Origin: Pseudomonadota bacterium
Lineage (GTDB): Bacteria; Pseudomonadota; Gammaproteobacteria; GCA-001735895
Length of the DNA: 8,177 nt
Direction: 5' to 3'
NCBI GenBank assembly: GCA_022545625.1
Contig: JACZQS010000090.1
Span: 1-8,177 of the forward strand
Position 1 is the stretch's first letter. Each line of letters starts with the position of its first letter. Shown here one piece after another: positions 1 to 6,452 of the stretch. A program made the position numbers and the translations under genes. Under the pieces are notes generated by a model. It made no database searches. It saw only the letters and a program-made list of their open reading frames with translations, and was not told the DNA's origin.

Positions 1-533
1 CAAAGGATGCACCCGCGGTCTGGGACGCAATCTGGCAGGCAGGAAAACCATACGGCCTCACGCCGATGGGCCTCGAGGCACTCGATATGTTGCGAGTTGA
101 AGCCGGATTAATTTTTGCCGGTTACGAGTTCAGCGACCAAACCGACCCTTTCGAAGCGGGCATCCCATTTACCGTGCCATTGAAAACCAAGCAAGATGAT
201 TTTATCGGGCGCGATGCTTTGATCAAACGTCAGGCGAATCCGCAACGTGTTCTGGTCGGCCTTGAGCTCAATGGAGATGAGTTGGCCGCTAAAGGTGACA
301 GCGTGAATATTGGTCGCAACCAGGTCGGTGAAATCACCAGTGCGGTACGCTCACCGATACTGGGCAAGAATATCGCCTTGTGCCGGATGTCGGTCGAATA
401 TAGCGATAAGGGTACTGAAGTAGAAGTTGGCAAGCTCGATGGCAAGCAAAAACGCTTGCCAGCGAAAGTCGTGCCCTATCCCTTCTACGACCCGACCAAA
501 TCAAGGGTACGCGACGTTGCGCCGCCTGAGTAA
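1..533 (+). CDS. Aminomethyltransferase / glycine-cleavage T-protein family, 3' part only
   Basis: The gene is cut by the left window edge; the frame is open from base 3 and ends at TAA 531-533, so about 176 C-terminal residues are visible. They match the folate-binding part and C-terminal barrel of GcvT-type proteins: a GLEALDMLRVEAG stretch (the conserved D-x-x-R-x-E-A-G segment), DPFEAGIPF, DFIGRDALIKRQ, then VGEITSAVRSPILGKNIAL, where GcvT has G-x-I-T-S-G-x-x-S-P-x-L-G. Family members move a one-carbon unit from an amine to tetrahydrofolate in the cytoplasm. The substrate is not readable here: glycine-cleavage T protein, a dimethylglycine/sarcosine-type demethylating relative and a DMSP-demethylase relative are all possible. 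The ATG at 66 is internal, since conserved sequence precedes it. The gene converges on the stress-protein genes, so it is not in their operon. The family is confident; the exact substrate is open. Confidence 0.88.
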   Translation, partial: KDAPAVWDAIWQAGKPYGLTPMGLEALDMLRVEAGLIFAGYEFSDQTDPFEAGIPFTVPLKTKQDDFIGRDALIKRQANPQRVLVGLELNGDELAAKGDSVNIGRNQVGEITSAVRSPILGKNIALCRMSVEYSDKGTEVEVGKLDGKQKRLPAKVVPYPFYDPTKSRVRDVAPPE

Positions 534-550
534 TTCGCAAATTATGGATA

Positions 551-735
551 CCGTTATTCCCGCGGAAGCAGAAATCCAATTACAACATCTTTGAAGATTC
601 CTGCTTGCGCAGGAATGACAAGGGATTCGGAAAAATACCCGTCATTCCGGCCGTTAGAGCCGGAATCTTACAATGATGGCAGGTTTCAAGATTTCGGGAG
701 GCCGAACCGACGCTTTCGCGGGAATCACGGCCTCA
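551..735. repeat. Cluster of degenerate palindromic intergenic repeats
   Basis: This convergent gap carries two clean hairpins: an 8-bp stem 597-604/609-616 with a 4-base loop (TTCCTGC against GCAGGAA plus an outer A-T pair), and an 8-bp stem 644-651/659-666 (ATTCCGGC against GCCGGAAT, 7-base loop). The flanks hold more decayed copies of the same theme: CCGTTATTCCCGCGGAAGC at 551 and CGCTTTCGCGGGAATCACGG at 711-730, which is nearly its reverse complement. The GTCATTCC...GGAATGAC pattern resembles the small dispersed palindromes of many proteobacterial genomes, such as the dRS3-type repeats of Neisseria. Neither hairpin is followed by a T-run, so these are not good intrinsic terminators, though they may end or protect the converging transcripts. 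No coding frame is evident. Confidence 0.6.
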
Positions 736-770
736 GGTAAATGTCTTCAGAGAGTGGTTCTTAACGCGCC

Positions 771-1214
771 TTAACGAATAATAAAACAGTTGGCCCCGGC
801 ATTGTTCGCGATCTTGCGTGAGACACTGCCCATCAGTATTTCCTTGAATTTACCCAGTCCACGCGTACCGACGACGATAGTATCGATATTTCTGCGTTTG
901 GCGAAACCGATAACACTGGATGCTGGGTCGCCGCTGCCTATCGCTGTCTGTATTTTTTTTGCGCCTTCTTTTTTGGCGCGGACTTCGGCCTCTTGCAATA
1001 TGGTTTCGGCCACCTGGCGCAGGATATTCTCGCGCGTATTGGCGAATTCCTCCAGTTCCGGCGCCTTCTTCATCAAGGCAGGTAATTGCATATCCCTGAT
1101 AACATGCAGGATCAGCAAATCAGCTTCATGGCATGCTGCCATGTGCGCGGCCATAGATACCGCCCGATTCGACGCAGCCGACGCATCGGTTGCCACCAGA
1201 ATCTTTTTAATCAT
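771..1214 (-). CDS. Universal stress protein (UspA family), single domain, ATP-binding type
   Basis: This 147-residue cytoplasmic protein is a full single Usp domain. It opens with MIKKILVATDASAASNRA, the first strand and the Asp that contacts adenine in ATP-binding members, and closes with VVGTRGLGKFKEILMGSVS. The latter contains the G-x2-G-x9-G-S phosphate/ribose-binding pattern, so it should bind ATP rather than belong to the non-binding UspA subgroup. Length is normal for the family. The ATG at 1214 is preceded by AGGTGA (1225-1230) with a 10-base spacer. It is roughly 60% identical by eye to the next stress protein (1266-1724), so the pair is a tandem duplication. It lies 51 bases downstream of that gene on the same strand and is probably the last gene of the transporter transcript. 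Members bind nucleotide, dimerise and adjust stress responses or partner proteins; the partner here is unknown. Confidence 0.93.
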   Translation of the reverse strand: MIKKILVATDASAASNRAVSMAAHMAACHEADLLILHVIRDMQLPALMKKAPELEEFANTRENILRQVAETILQEAEVRAKKEGAKKIQTAIGSGDPASSVIGFAKRRNIDTIVVGTRGLGKFKEILMGSVSRKIANNAGANCFIIR

Positions 1215-1265
1215 GTTAAAAAAATCACCTGTCCCAGTTCAAATGATATGATTTTTAGCGTTACG

Positions 1266-1724
1266 CTATCTGACAATCAGGCAACTAGTCTCAGCATTGT
1301 TGGTAACCTTGCGCGAGACACTGCCCAAAATCGTGCCCTTCAGCTTGCCCAGACCCCGAGTCCCTACCACGATCATGTCCACTTTCCGTCGCTTGGCAAA
1401 ACCGAGGATACTGGTCGCAGGATCACCGGTTCCGATCGCGGTTTGCACTTTGTTAGCTCCGGCTTTTTCCGCTTTTTCCTTAGCCTTTCTTAAGACAGTC
1501 TCAGCGATCTTGCGCATTATTTCGTCACGGGCATCGTTGAACGATTCAAACCTATTGGATTCCAGTTCTGGAATTTCCTTGATGTCAAAGGGTATTTGCA
1601 TATCGCGAATAACGTGAATGATGAGCAATTTAGCGTTGTGTTGTCCGGCAATTTGAACTGCCATTTCCAAGGCGCGGTTCGATGGCGCCGACGCATCGGT
1701 TGCAACTAAAATACTATTGATCAT
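1266..1724 (-). CDS. Universal stress protein (UspA family), paralogue next to the transporter
   Basis: This is a 152-residue single Usp domain beginning MINSILVATDASAPSNRA and ending after VVGTRGLGKLKGTILGSVS; the G-x2-G-x9-G-S nucleotide-binding pattern is intact. The frame is open upstream to an ATG at 1898, but that 58-residue extension overlaps the permease 3' end and has no Usp character. The ATG at 1722-1724 gives the canonical Usp N-terminus and is chosen. Only a weak GGAA Shine-Dalgarno element precedes it (10-base spacer), so coupling to the permease transcript is plausible. Compared with its neighbour it has a five-residue insertion in the middle (around ELESNRFESF). It starts 52 bases after the permease stop on the same strand, with no terminator seen between. 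It probably acts as an ATP-binding regulator linked to solute transport or stress; the exact role is inferred. Confidence 0.92.
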   Translation of the reverse strand: MINSILVATDASAPSNRALEMAVQIAGQHNAKLLIIHVIRDMQIPFDIKEIPELESNRFESFNDARDEIMRKIAETVLRKAKEKAEKAGANKVQTAIGTGDPATSILGFAKRRKVDMIVVGTRGLGKLKGTILGSVSRKVTNNAETSCLIVR

Positions 1725-1776
1725 ACGGTTTCGGTTCCATAGGAGATGAGAGAGTAGGTATTTAACCTTAGTAGTG

Positions 1777-3849
1777 CTACGCCACTCCCAATGCCTTTTT
1801 ACGTTCGTTTGCCCAGGTGCGTAAAATTTGGTCGACTGCCAAACCAATAAAGGCGACACACAGTCCAAGCATAAGTCCGTTGCCGATCCCAAATTCATCC
1901 GATAAGGATTTCAAAATTAGCTGTCCCAAATCATCGGTTCCGATCATCGCACCGATGATTACCATAAATAATGCAAAAACAACGGTTTGATTAATCCCCA
2001 GCATGATGTGGGGAAAGGCAAGCGGTAATTCAATTTGGATCCACCTCTGGAAGCGACTGACGCCCGACATTGTGCCTGCATCCTGCAAAGACTGCGGTAC
2101 ATTGCTAAGACCTTCCACCGTGTACCGGGTTGCGGGGATAGTGGCATAGATAATAACGGCGATTAACACCGAGGTATCGGTTACACCGAAGAGCATGATG
2201 ACCGGGATCAAATAGATGAACGAAGGGAAGGTCTGGAAGGTATCACAAACCAGCAATATGCCCTTTGTCGCAAATTTGTTCTGAGCACATAGAGAACCAG
2301 AAATCAGGCCAATTGTAGCCGATATAATTACCCCGAAAGTTGACATATAAGCGGTAATCAGGGCCCTGTCCCACCATTCTGTAGAAGCAATGAAGAGCAG
2401 TAAGCCACCCACAACCAGTGCTGATCTAAGGCCACCTACGATGTAGGCAATTCCCATCACCAATACAAAAGTTGCTACCACCGGCATACCCAGATATGCG
2501 TTTTTCATGGGTACCAGTACATTTACGATTAATCCCACATTGAAGACTTGAAGGCTCGAATAACAATTGTCCACGATCCAGTCCACGCCGGATTGCCAGA
2601 AGAGTTCTGTGGTTAATCCCTTGTTGTGTGGAATCAGGTAAAAATAATTGATGCCATCTTTAAAAATAAGGCCCCCGATGGATGCCAATACCACGCCTGC
2701 GACCAGGATCCCACCCATAATCAGGGGATACTTGTGGCGTTCAACAAAAGAAAGATCCGCAAAATAGTCGATTTGCTTGTTTGCCCAGCCCAGAGACAGC
2801 TTTTCCAAAACCACGGCAATCAGCACAATACAAATACCCAGTTCCAGGGCTTGCCCTATTCTAAGCTGATTAAGTGCAAGCAATAAATTGAAGCCAAGGC
2901 CTTTCGCCCCGATAAAAGAGGCAATTACAGCCATGGCCAGGCATTGCATAATGACCTGGTTTACGCCGACCAGAATATCGTGTCTCGCCGTTGGAATCAG
3001 CACCTTGAACATGAGCTGAACCTTGTTGCAACCATTCATCATGCCCGCTTCAAGTACTTCAGGGGATACCCCTTTAAGACCTAACAAGGTCAGGCGAATC
3101 ATTGGCGGGGTTGCAAAAATGACGGTTGCGATGGCACCCGCATGGTCACCCACACCAAAAAAGACGGTCACCGGCACCAGATAGGAAAAATGCGGCATGG
3201 TCTGGGCGACATTGAGCAAGGGCATCAATACGGTTTCAAATTTTTGACTTTTAAAGGCCACAACACCCAGGAAAACCCCGAGTACCACAGATAGTGGCGC
3301 CGCAATCAATACGAATGAGAGCGTTTCCATCGCGGGTTCCCATTGACCAAAAACAGCGATATAGCTAGTCGCGCAACCCACCAGGATTGCGAGCCATCGC
3401 CCACTGAGCGCATACCCCAGGGTAATCGCGACTCCGGCAACGACTGTCCAGGGCAGTGCGGGCCATCTAGCCCACTTATTTTCGCTAACAAAGTCCCAGC
3501 TGGTGAAAGCGACGATGGTTTTTTGGCCGCCTATAAGAATTTCACGAATAAATTCAATACAGAAAAGCACAGAACGCGATATGGCTCGGGTGATTTCTAT
3601 CATTAATGCAGATGTTTCGTAGTCTTCGATTTCCACGTTATAGGTTTCAATCGGCAACCATTCGAACATTATGAATTCGACCGAATTATTCAGCATCTCC
3701 GGAACAGCTGCCAAAAATGCAGGCAGACGCCACAGGATATTATTTTCCGATGGATCAATCGAAAAATATAAAACGAAAAATACAGCCAACAAAGCTGCAA
3801 ACTGTACGAGTTTCGGATGCCTGGCTAGATGCCCGGTTAAATGATTCAT
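1777..3849 (-). CDS. proW: Glycine betaine/proline-type ABC permease, double-length chain with two transport domains
   Basis: This 690-residue inner-membrane protein is about twice the length of E. coli ProW (354 aa). It contains two homologous permease domains. QTMPHFSYLVPVTVFFGVGD at 216 matches QTFPSFIYLIPVIMLFGVTD at 539. Each half has an EAA loop for docking the ATPase: E267-A-G...P286 and D590-A-G...P609, with the same internal spacing. The offset between halves is 323 residues through the EAA loops and 324 at the closing W-A-N motifs (355, 679). Hydrophobic segments include about 15-31, 133-167, 175-199, 290-312, 335-353, 374-396, 430-490, 496-520, 530-574, 612-637 and 656-674. The second half begins with a canonical VDWIV segment (422); the first has a less typical N-terminus. 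The ATG lies 4 bases after the ATPase stop, so translation is probably coupled. One chain could form the whole membrane channel. Family is certain; the substrate is inferred from neighbours. Confidence 0.95.
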   Translation of the reverse strand: MNHLTGHLARHPKLVQFAALLAVFFVLYFSIDPSENNILWRLPAFLAAVPEMLNNSVEFIMFEWLPIETYNVEIEDYETSALMIEITRAISRSVLFCIEFIREILIGGQKTIVAFTSWDFVSENKWARWPALPWTVVAGVAITLGYALSGRWLAILVGCATSYIAVFGQWEPAMETLSFVLIAAPLSVVLGVFLGVVAFKSQKFETVLMPLLNVAQTMPHFSYLVPVTVFFGVGDHAGAIATVIFATPPMIRLTLLGLKGVSPEVLEAGMMNGCNKVQLMFKVLIPTARHDILVGVNQVIMQCLAMAVIASFIGAKGLGFNLLLALNQLRIGQALELGICIVLIAVVLEKLSLGWANKQIDYFADLSFVERHKYPLIMGGILVAGVVLASIGGLIFKDGINYFYLIPHNKGLTTELFWQSGVDWIVDNCYSSLQVFNVGLIVNVLVPMKNAYLGMPVVATFVLVMGIAYIVGGLRSALVVGGLLLFIASTEWWDRALITAYMSTFGVIISATIGLISGSLCAQNKFATKGILLVCDTFQTFPSFIYLIPVIMLFGVTDTSVLIAVIIYATIPATRYTVEGLSNVPQSLQDAGTMSGVSRFQRWIQIELPLAFPHIMLGINQTVVFALFMVIIGAMIGTDDLGQLILKSLSDEFGIGNGLMLGLCVAFIGLAVDQILRTWANERKKALGVA

Positions 3850-3853
3850 TTGA

Positions 3854-4960
3854 TCATTCGCCAGCCGCTTGATTGGTACTCAATGTTTCTGAATCGTCTT
3901 TACCAAACAGAATATGAATAATTGATTTTCTATTTAGAACACCAATCGTATCGTCGTTGTCGTCAATAACAGCGACTGATTTTGGTTCGTTTAAAACAGC
4001 TTCGGCAACCGTTTCAATGACAGCGTCTCTGGGTACTTTTATTTCGCTAAAATCGGAAGTGGTACCGACTTCTTCCATTATGTTCCCACAGGTCAATACC
4101 TTCTCGCGGGGCACATCATTGGTGAACTTGGCAACGTATTCGGTTGCGGGATGGAGAACAATATTGGCCGGCGTATCGCACTGTTCGATTACACCATCCT
4201 TCATGATTGCTATTCGGTCAGCCAACCGCAGGGCTTCGTCAAAGTCGTGGGTGACAAATAGAATTGTTTTATTCAGCATTTCCTGAAGCCGCAAAAATTC
4301 ATCCTGCATTTCTTTTCTGATCAGTGGATCAAGCGCCGAAAAGGGTTCATCGAGGAACCAGATATCAGGTTCTACCGCCAGTGATCTGGCAATACCAACT
4401 CGTTGTTGCTGACCGCCGGACAATTGCCTGGGAAAATAATTTTCACGTCCTGTGAGACCAACAAGATTGATCATGTCCATGGCTCTTTTCATACTATCCT
4501 GTGTGCTTGTGCCCTTTACTTGCAGAGGGAAGGCAATATTTTCGAGTACGGTCTTATGGGGCAACAGCGCAAAGCTTTGAAATACCATACCCATCTTGTT
4601 GCGACGGAGCTGGGTCAGTTCCTTGGCGTCCATTGCAAGTAAGTCTTCGCCATCGATAAATATGCTTCCGGCTGTTGTGTTAGTCAGTCTTGAAATACAG
4701 CGCAGGAGGGTTGATTTTCCGGATCCGGAAAGACCCATGACGATGAGCATTTCACCTTTGTGAACTTCTAAAGATGCATTGTTAACGCCAAAGATACAAC
4801 CTGCATCCTCGAATTTTTCGACATCGATATTACCATTTGATTTCGCCATCATTTCTTCGGTGTTTTCGCCAAATATCTTGTAGACGCCATCGCACTTGAT
4901 GACGGGCTGATCGTCATTATCGGTAGAGGTATCGGTACTATTGCTGGTTTCGTTAGTCAT
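3854..4960 (-). CDS. proV: Glycine betaine/proline-type ABC transporter ATPase (ProV/OpuAA family)
   Basis: This 368-residue cytoplasmic ATPase powers the importer. Visible motifs: Walker A GLSGSGKST (76-84), Q-loop Q128 in VFQSFALLPH, signature LSGGQ (180-184), Walker B ending D204-E205, D-loop SALD (208-211) and H238. The family-specific N-terminus is present (YKIFGEN and a degenerate helical region before GVNNASLEVHKGE), as is FSALDPLIRKEMQDE, which is nearly identical in E. coli ProV. After the ATPase core (about 285) one CBS-like repeat is clear (about 303-352, with SVAVIDDNDDTIGVLNRKSII). E. coli ProV has 400 residues and a CBS pair, so this tail is shortened. The last 14 residues are rich in D/E. 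The start at 4958-4960 has AGGGA (4968-4972) at a 7-base spacer. CBS regions of this family sense ionic strength (shown for OpuA). The first 20 residues are polar and poorly conserved. Confidence 0.95.
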   Translation of the reverse strand: MTNETSNSTDTSTDNDDQPVIKCDGVYKIFGENTEEMMAKSNGNIDVEKFEDAGCIFGVNNASLEVHKGEMLIVMGLSGSGKSTLLRCISRLTNTTAGSIFIDGEDLLAMDAKELTQLRRNKMGMVFQSFALLPHKTVLENIAFPLQVKGTSTQDSMKRAMDMINLVGLTGRENYFPRQLSGGQQQRVGIARSLAVEPDIWFLDEPFSALDPLIRKEMQDEFLRLQEMLNKTILFVTHDFDEALRLADRIAIMKDGVIEQCDTPANIVLHPATEYVAKFTNDVPREKVLTCGNIMEEVGTTSDFSEIKVPRDAVIETVAEAVLNEPKSVAVIDDNDDTIGVLNRKSIIHILFGKDDSETLSTNQAAGE

Positions 4961-5110
4961 TTTCTGATCCCTGGAGTCATCTCAAATCGCTGTTACTGTG
5001 ATACTGGCCAATTCGGCATCCCTTCAGGACCAATGCAAATCTGAACGAGCACGCTATAAAGAAAGTGATAGTCTGGGGTTCCCCACTTAGCTGGGAGATT
5101 AACCAGGAAT

Positions 5111-5141
5111 CCCTCCCCGGGCCACGAGAACCAGGGGAGGG
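5111..5141 (-). promoter_or_regulatory. GC-rich hairpin in the proX-proV intercistronic region
   Basis: An 8-bp perfect stem, CCCTCCCC at 5111-5118 against GGGGAGGG at 5134-5141, encloses a 15-base loop. In the minus-strand transcript it lies between the binding-protein stop and the ATPase start. No T-run follows, so it is not a standard terminator. It may slow polymerase or block 3'-to-5' RNA decay, which would keep binding-protein mRNA more abundant than transporter mRNA. Another short GC palindrome, TGGGGTTCCCCA (5074-5085), follows it. Confidence 0.45.
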
Positions 5142-5155
5142 GGTAAAACTCTACA

Positions 5156-5188
5156 TTGCTCCTTCCTGGATAGGAATCACGGGAGCAA
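5156..5188 (-). promoter_or_regulatory. Bulged hairpin 14 bases past the proX stop, possible mRNA stabiliser or weak terminator
   Basis: The outer stem is TTGCTCC 5156-5162 with GGAGCAA 5182-5188. The inner stem is TTCCT 5163-5167 with AGGAA 5172-5176 around a GGAT loop, leaving a 5-base bulge on one side. In all, 12 pairs form just after the binding-protein coding sequence. On the minus strand the hairpin is followed by TGTAGAGTTTTACC, only a four-T run at a distance, so complete termination is unlikely. Partial termination or 3'-end protection fits the usual need for excess periplasmic binding protein. Confidence 0.45.
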
Positions 5189-5202
5189 CGGTATTTCTGG
5201 AA

Positions 5203-6147
5203 CTACCTGGTGAAAGGTTTCCAGACATCTTCATTCTCAGCCAGCCATTTTTTGGCAGCGTCCTGGTGGCTCAGTTTATCGACGTCAACCAGGGCGGCCA
5301 TTTGACCAACCTGTGTCGTGGTGAAAGATATTTTGCTGAACGCCTTATAAGCAGCCGGGTGCGTTTTGGGGAATTTGTAATTTGCAGCTTTCTTCAGCCA
5401 GCCTTTTGGCGAACCACAACTACCATCACCACCATCTGCCACACGGCAGCCGTCTGTGTACGGAGGGAACTCGATGAATACAAAACCCTCCGCATCGGTA
5501 AAGTTTGGCGTCCAGTTAAACGTAATGATGCCGCGGCCTTCCTTCTTGGCCGACGCCAGTTCTGCCCAGATTGCATCGGCGCCGCCTGCGAACTTAACCA
5601 CATAATCGTTGCCCAGTCCAAGTGCATTAACGCGAACAGGCATCAGGTCACCATGCCAGCTTTGCGGGCCTTCCAGCCAACGGCCTTTGCCACCGGAATC
5701 GGCAGTTGCAAATACACCTTTACAGTTTTTCAACGCTTCCCAGTTTGGCAGGCCCGGGCAAAGATTGTCGTCAATCACGTACTGAGGAACACCCATTTCT
5801 TCAAGTGTTGCTGCAGCATGAGTGCCGGCGTCGATAACACCACCTTTTGACATCGCCTTGTAGAACGACTTGCCGAATGTAGACTGCCAGACTTCGTGCG
5901 AGATAGTTATATCACCCAGGCGAATGGCTTCGTAAACAGCCTGAGAATCTGCAGGCTTGTACTCGACATTGTCGCCCAGGCTTTCAAAAATTCCGCCAAT
6001 GACATAGGCCATCACAACCTGACTTGACCAGTTGTGTGTCGGAATTACGATTGGCTTACTTGAATCTTTGGCTATTGCCGCGCTCGAGCCAAACGCGAGC
6101 ACAGCGCCTGCTATAATGGCACCAAGAGTTTTAGTTATAGAAAACAT
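5203..6147 (-). CDS. proX: Periplasmic glycine betaine/choline-type substrate-binding protein (OpuAC/ProX family)
   Basis: This is a 314-residue secreted protein. Residues 1-26 form a Sec signal peptide: Lys6, a hydrophobic core (TLGAIIAGAVLAFG) and an A-I-A cleavage motif before K27. There is no lipobox Cys, so a free periplasmic protein is expected. The mature part has the OpuAC pattern: HNWSSQ near the start, YKPADSQAVYEAIRLGDI, HEVWQSTFG, and FNWTPNF. Trp40, Trp87 and Trp212, perhaps with Tyr123, are candidates for the aromatic cage that holds a quaternary ammonium group in ChoX/ProX proteins. Cys130/Cys142 and Cys234/Cys244 could form two disulfides. The start is firm: GAGGAG (6154-6159) lies 6 bases before the ATG. 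It is the first gene of the transporter block, 242 bases ahead of the ATPase. Glycine betaine, choline or proline betaine are all possible ligands. Confidence 0.94.
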   Translation of the reverse strand: MFSITKTLGAIIAGAVLAFGSSAAIAKDSSKPIVIPTHNWSSQVVMAYVIGGIFESLGDNVEYKPADSQAVYEAIRLGDITISHEVWQSTFGKSFYKAMSKGGVIDAGTHAAATLEEMGVPQYVIDDNLCPGLPNWEALKNCKGVFATADSGGKGRWLEGPQSWHGDLMPVRVNALGLGNDYVVKFAGGADAIWAELASAKKEGRGIITFNWTPNFTDAEGFVFIEFPPYTDGCRVADGGDGSCGSPKGWLKKAANYKFPKTHPAAYKAFSKISFTTTQVGQMAALVDVDKLSHQDAAKKWLAENEDVWKPFTR

Positions 6148-6153
6148 ATTATT

Positions 6154-6159
6154 CTCCTC
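6154..6159 (-). promoter_or_regulatory. Strong Shine-Dalgarno site of proX
   Basis: GAGGAG on the minus strand, 6 bases before the ATG at 6147. It is the strongest ribosome-binding site in the transporter block, compared with AGGGA for the ATPase and no clear site for the permease, which fits high expression of the binding protein. Confidence 0.75.
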
Positions 6160-6267
6160 ATATTTATCGATTTATTTTTAATCAACCTATCGCCTATTCA
6201 TTAGGAGCAGGTATTCCGAATTATTTTTATCCAATATACTACTTGATTACAGGTAATATTTCTTGCC

Positions 6268-6276
6268 ACCTCCTTA
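6268..6276 (-). promoter_or_regulatory. Orphan perfect anti-16S (Shine-Dalgarno) sequence in the proX leader
   Basis: The minus strand reads TAAGGAGGT, a full-length match to the 16S anti-Shine-Dalgarno tail, about 120 bases before the proX ATG. No ATG, GTG or TTG start lies at a proper distance downstream; the nearest start-like triplets are ATA and ATT. Between it and proX a CTCCT (minus strand, plus positions 6203-6207) could pair either with this site or with the real proX site at 6154-6158. It may be a decayed leader peptide, a ribosome standby site or part of a translational switch. Confidence 0.4.
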
Positions 6277-6278
6277 CA

Positions 6279-6287
6279 ATTTTAGCA
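6279..6287 (-). promoter_or_regulatory. Candidate extended -10 promoter element for the proX-proV-proW transcript
   Basis: The minus strand reads TGCTAAAAT, an extended -10 (TGn followed by TAAAAT, 5 of 6 to TATAAT). I see no good -35 at 16-18 bases. The RNA would start about 125 bases before the proX ATG and would include the orphan TAAGGAGGT. The DNA is AT-rich, so chance matches are likely. Confidence 0.22.
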
Positions 6288-6379
6288 TATTGAATTTTAG
6301 AAATTTTTTAGAATTCAAGGAATTCCGTAGGACTCACTAGCTGCAGCTATGTTATATCGAATCCATAGTCCAATTCAAT

Positions 6380-6409
6380 TACCAATTAAATATATTGCGG
6401 TAATTGGTA
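6380..6409. promoter_or_regulatory. Inverted repeat, candidate operator
   Basis: Arms TACCAATTA (6380-6388) and TAATTGGTA (6401-6409) match perfectly over 9 bases with a 12-base spacer, so the half-site centres are 21 bases apart, about two helical turns. That geometry suits a dimeric DNA-binding regulator acting on either divergent gene. The arms could also pair as a hairpin. Which regulator binds cannot be told from the window. Confidence 0.35.
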
Positions 6410-6452
6410 TAGTAAATGTTGCGACTAAATGATGTACCAGTATTCCTAAATA

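Noticed and set aside
1256..1268. TAGCG-TTA-CGCTA palindrome between the stress protein genes as a terminator
   Set aside because: The stem is only 5 bp, overlaps the stop codon of the upstream Usp and has no T-run on the minus strand.
790..1617. Plus-strand open frames opposite the two stress protein genes
   Set aside because: They are mirror frames of strongly supported Usp genes; the translations have no family character and repeat each other only because the Usp genes are paralogues.
1725..1898. N-terminal extension of the second stress protein to an ATG at 1898 (210 residues in total)
   Set aside because: It overlaps the 3' end of the permease gene, lacks Usp features and would bury the canonical Usp start MINSILVATD; the ATG at 1724 is preferred.
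4961..5202. Separate promoter or small gene between proX and proV
   Set aside because: No convincing -35/-10 pair was found, and minus-strand start codons there meet stops at once.
5065..5850. 261-residue plus-strand open frame
   Set aside because: It lies mostly antisense to the binding-protein gene, has no family features or ribosome site, and is explained by the codon pattern of proX.
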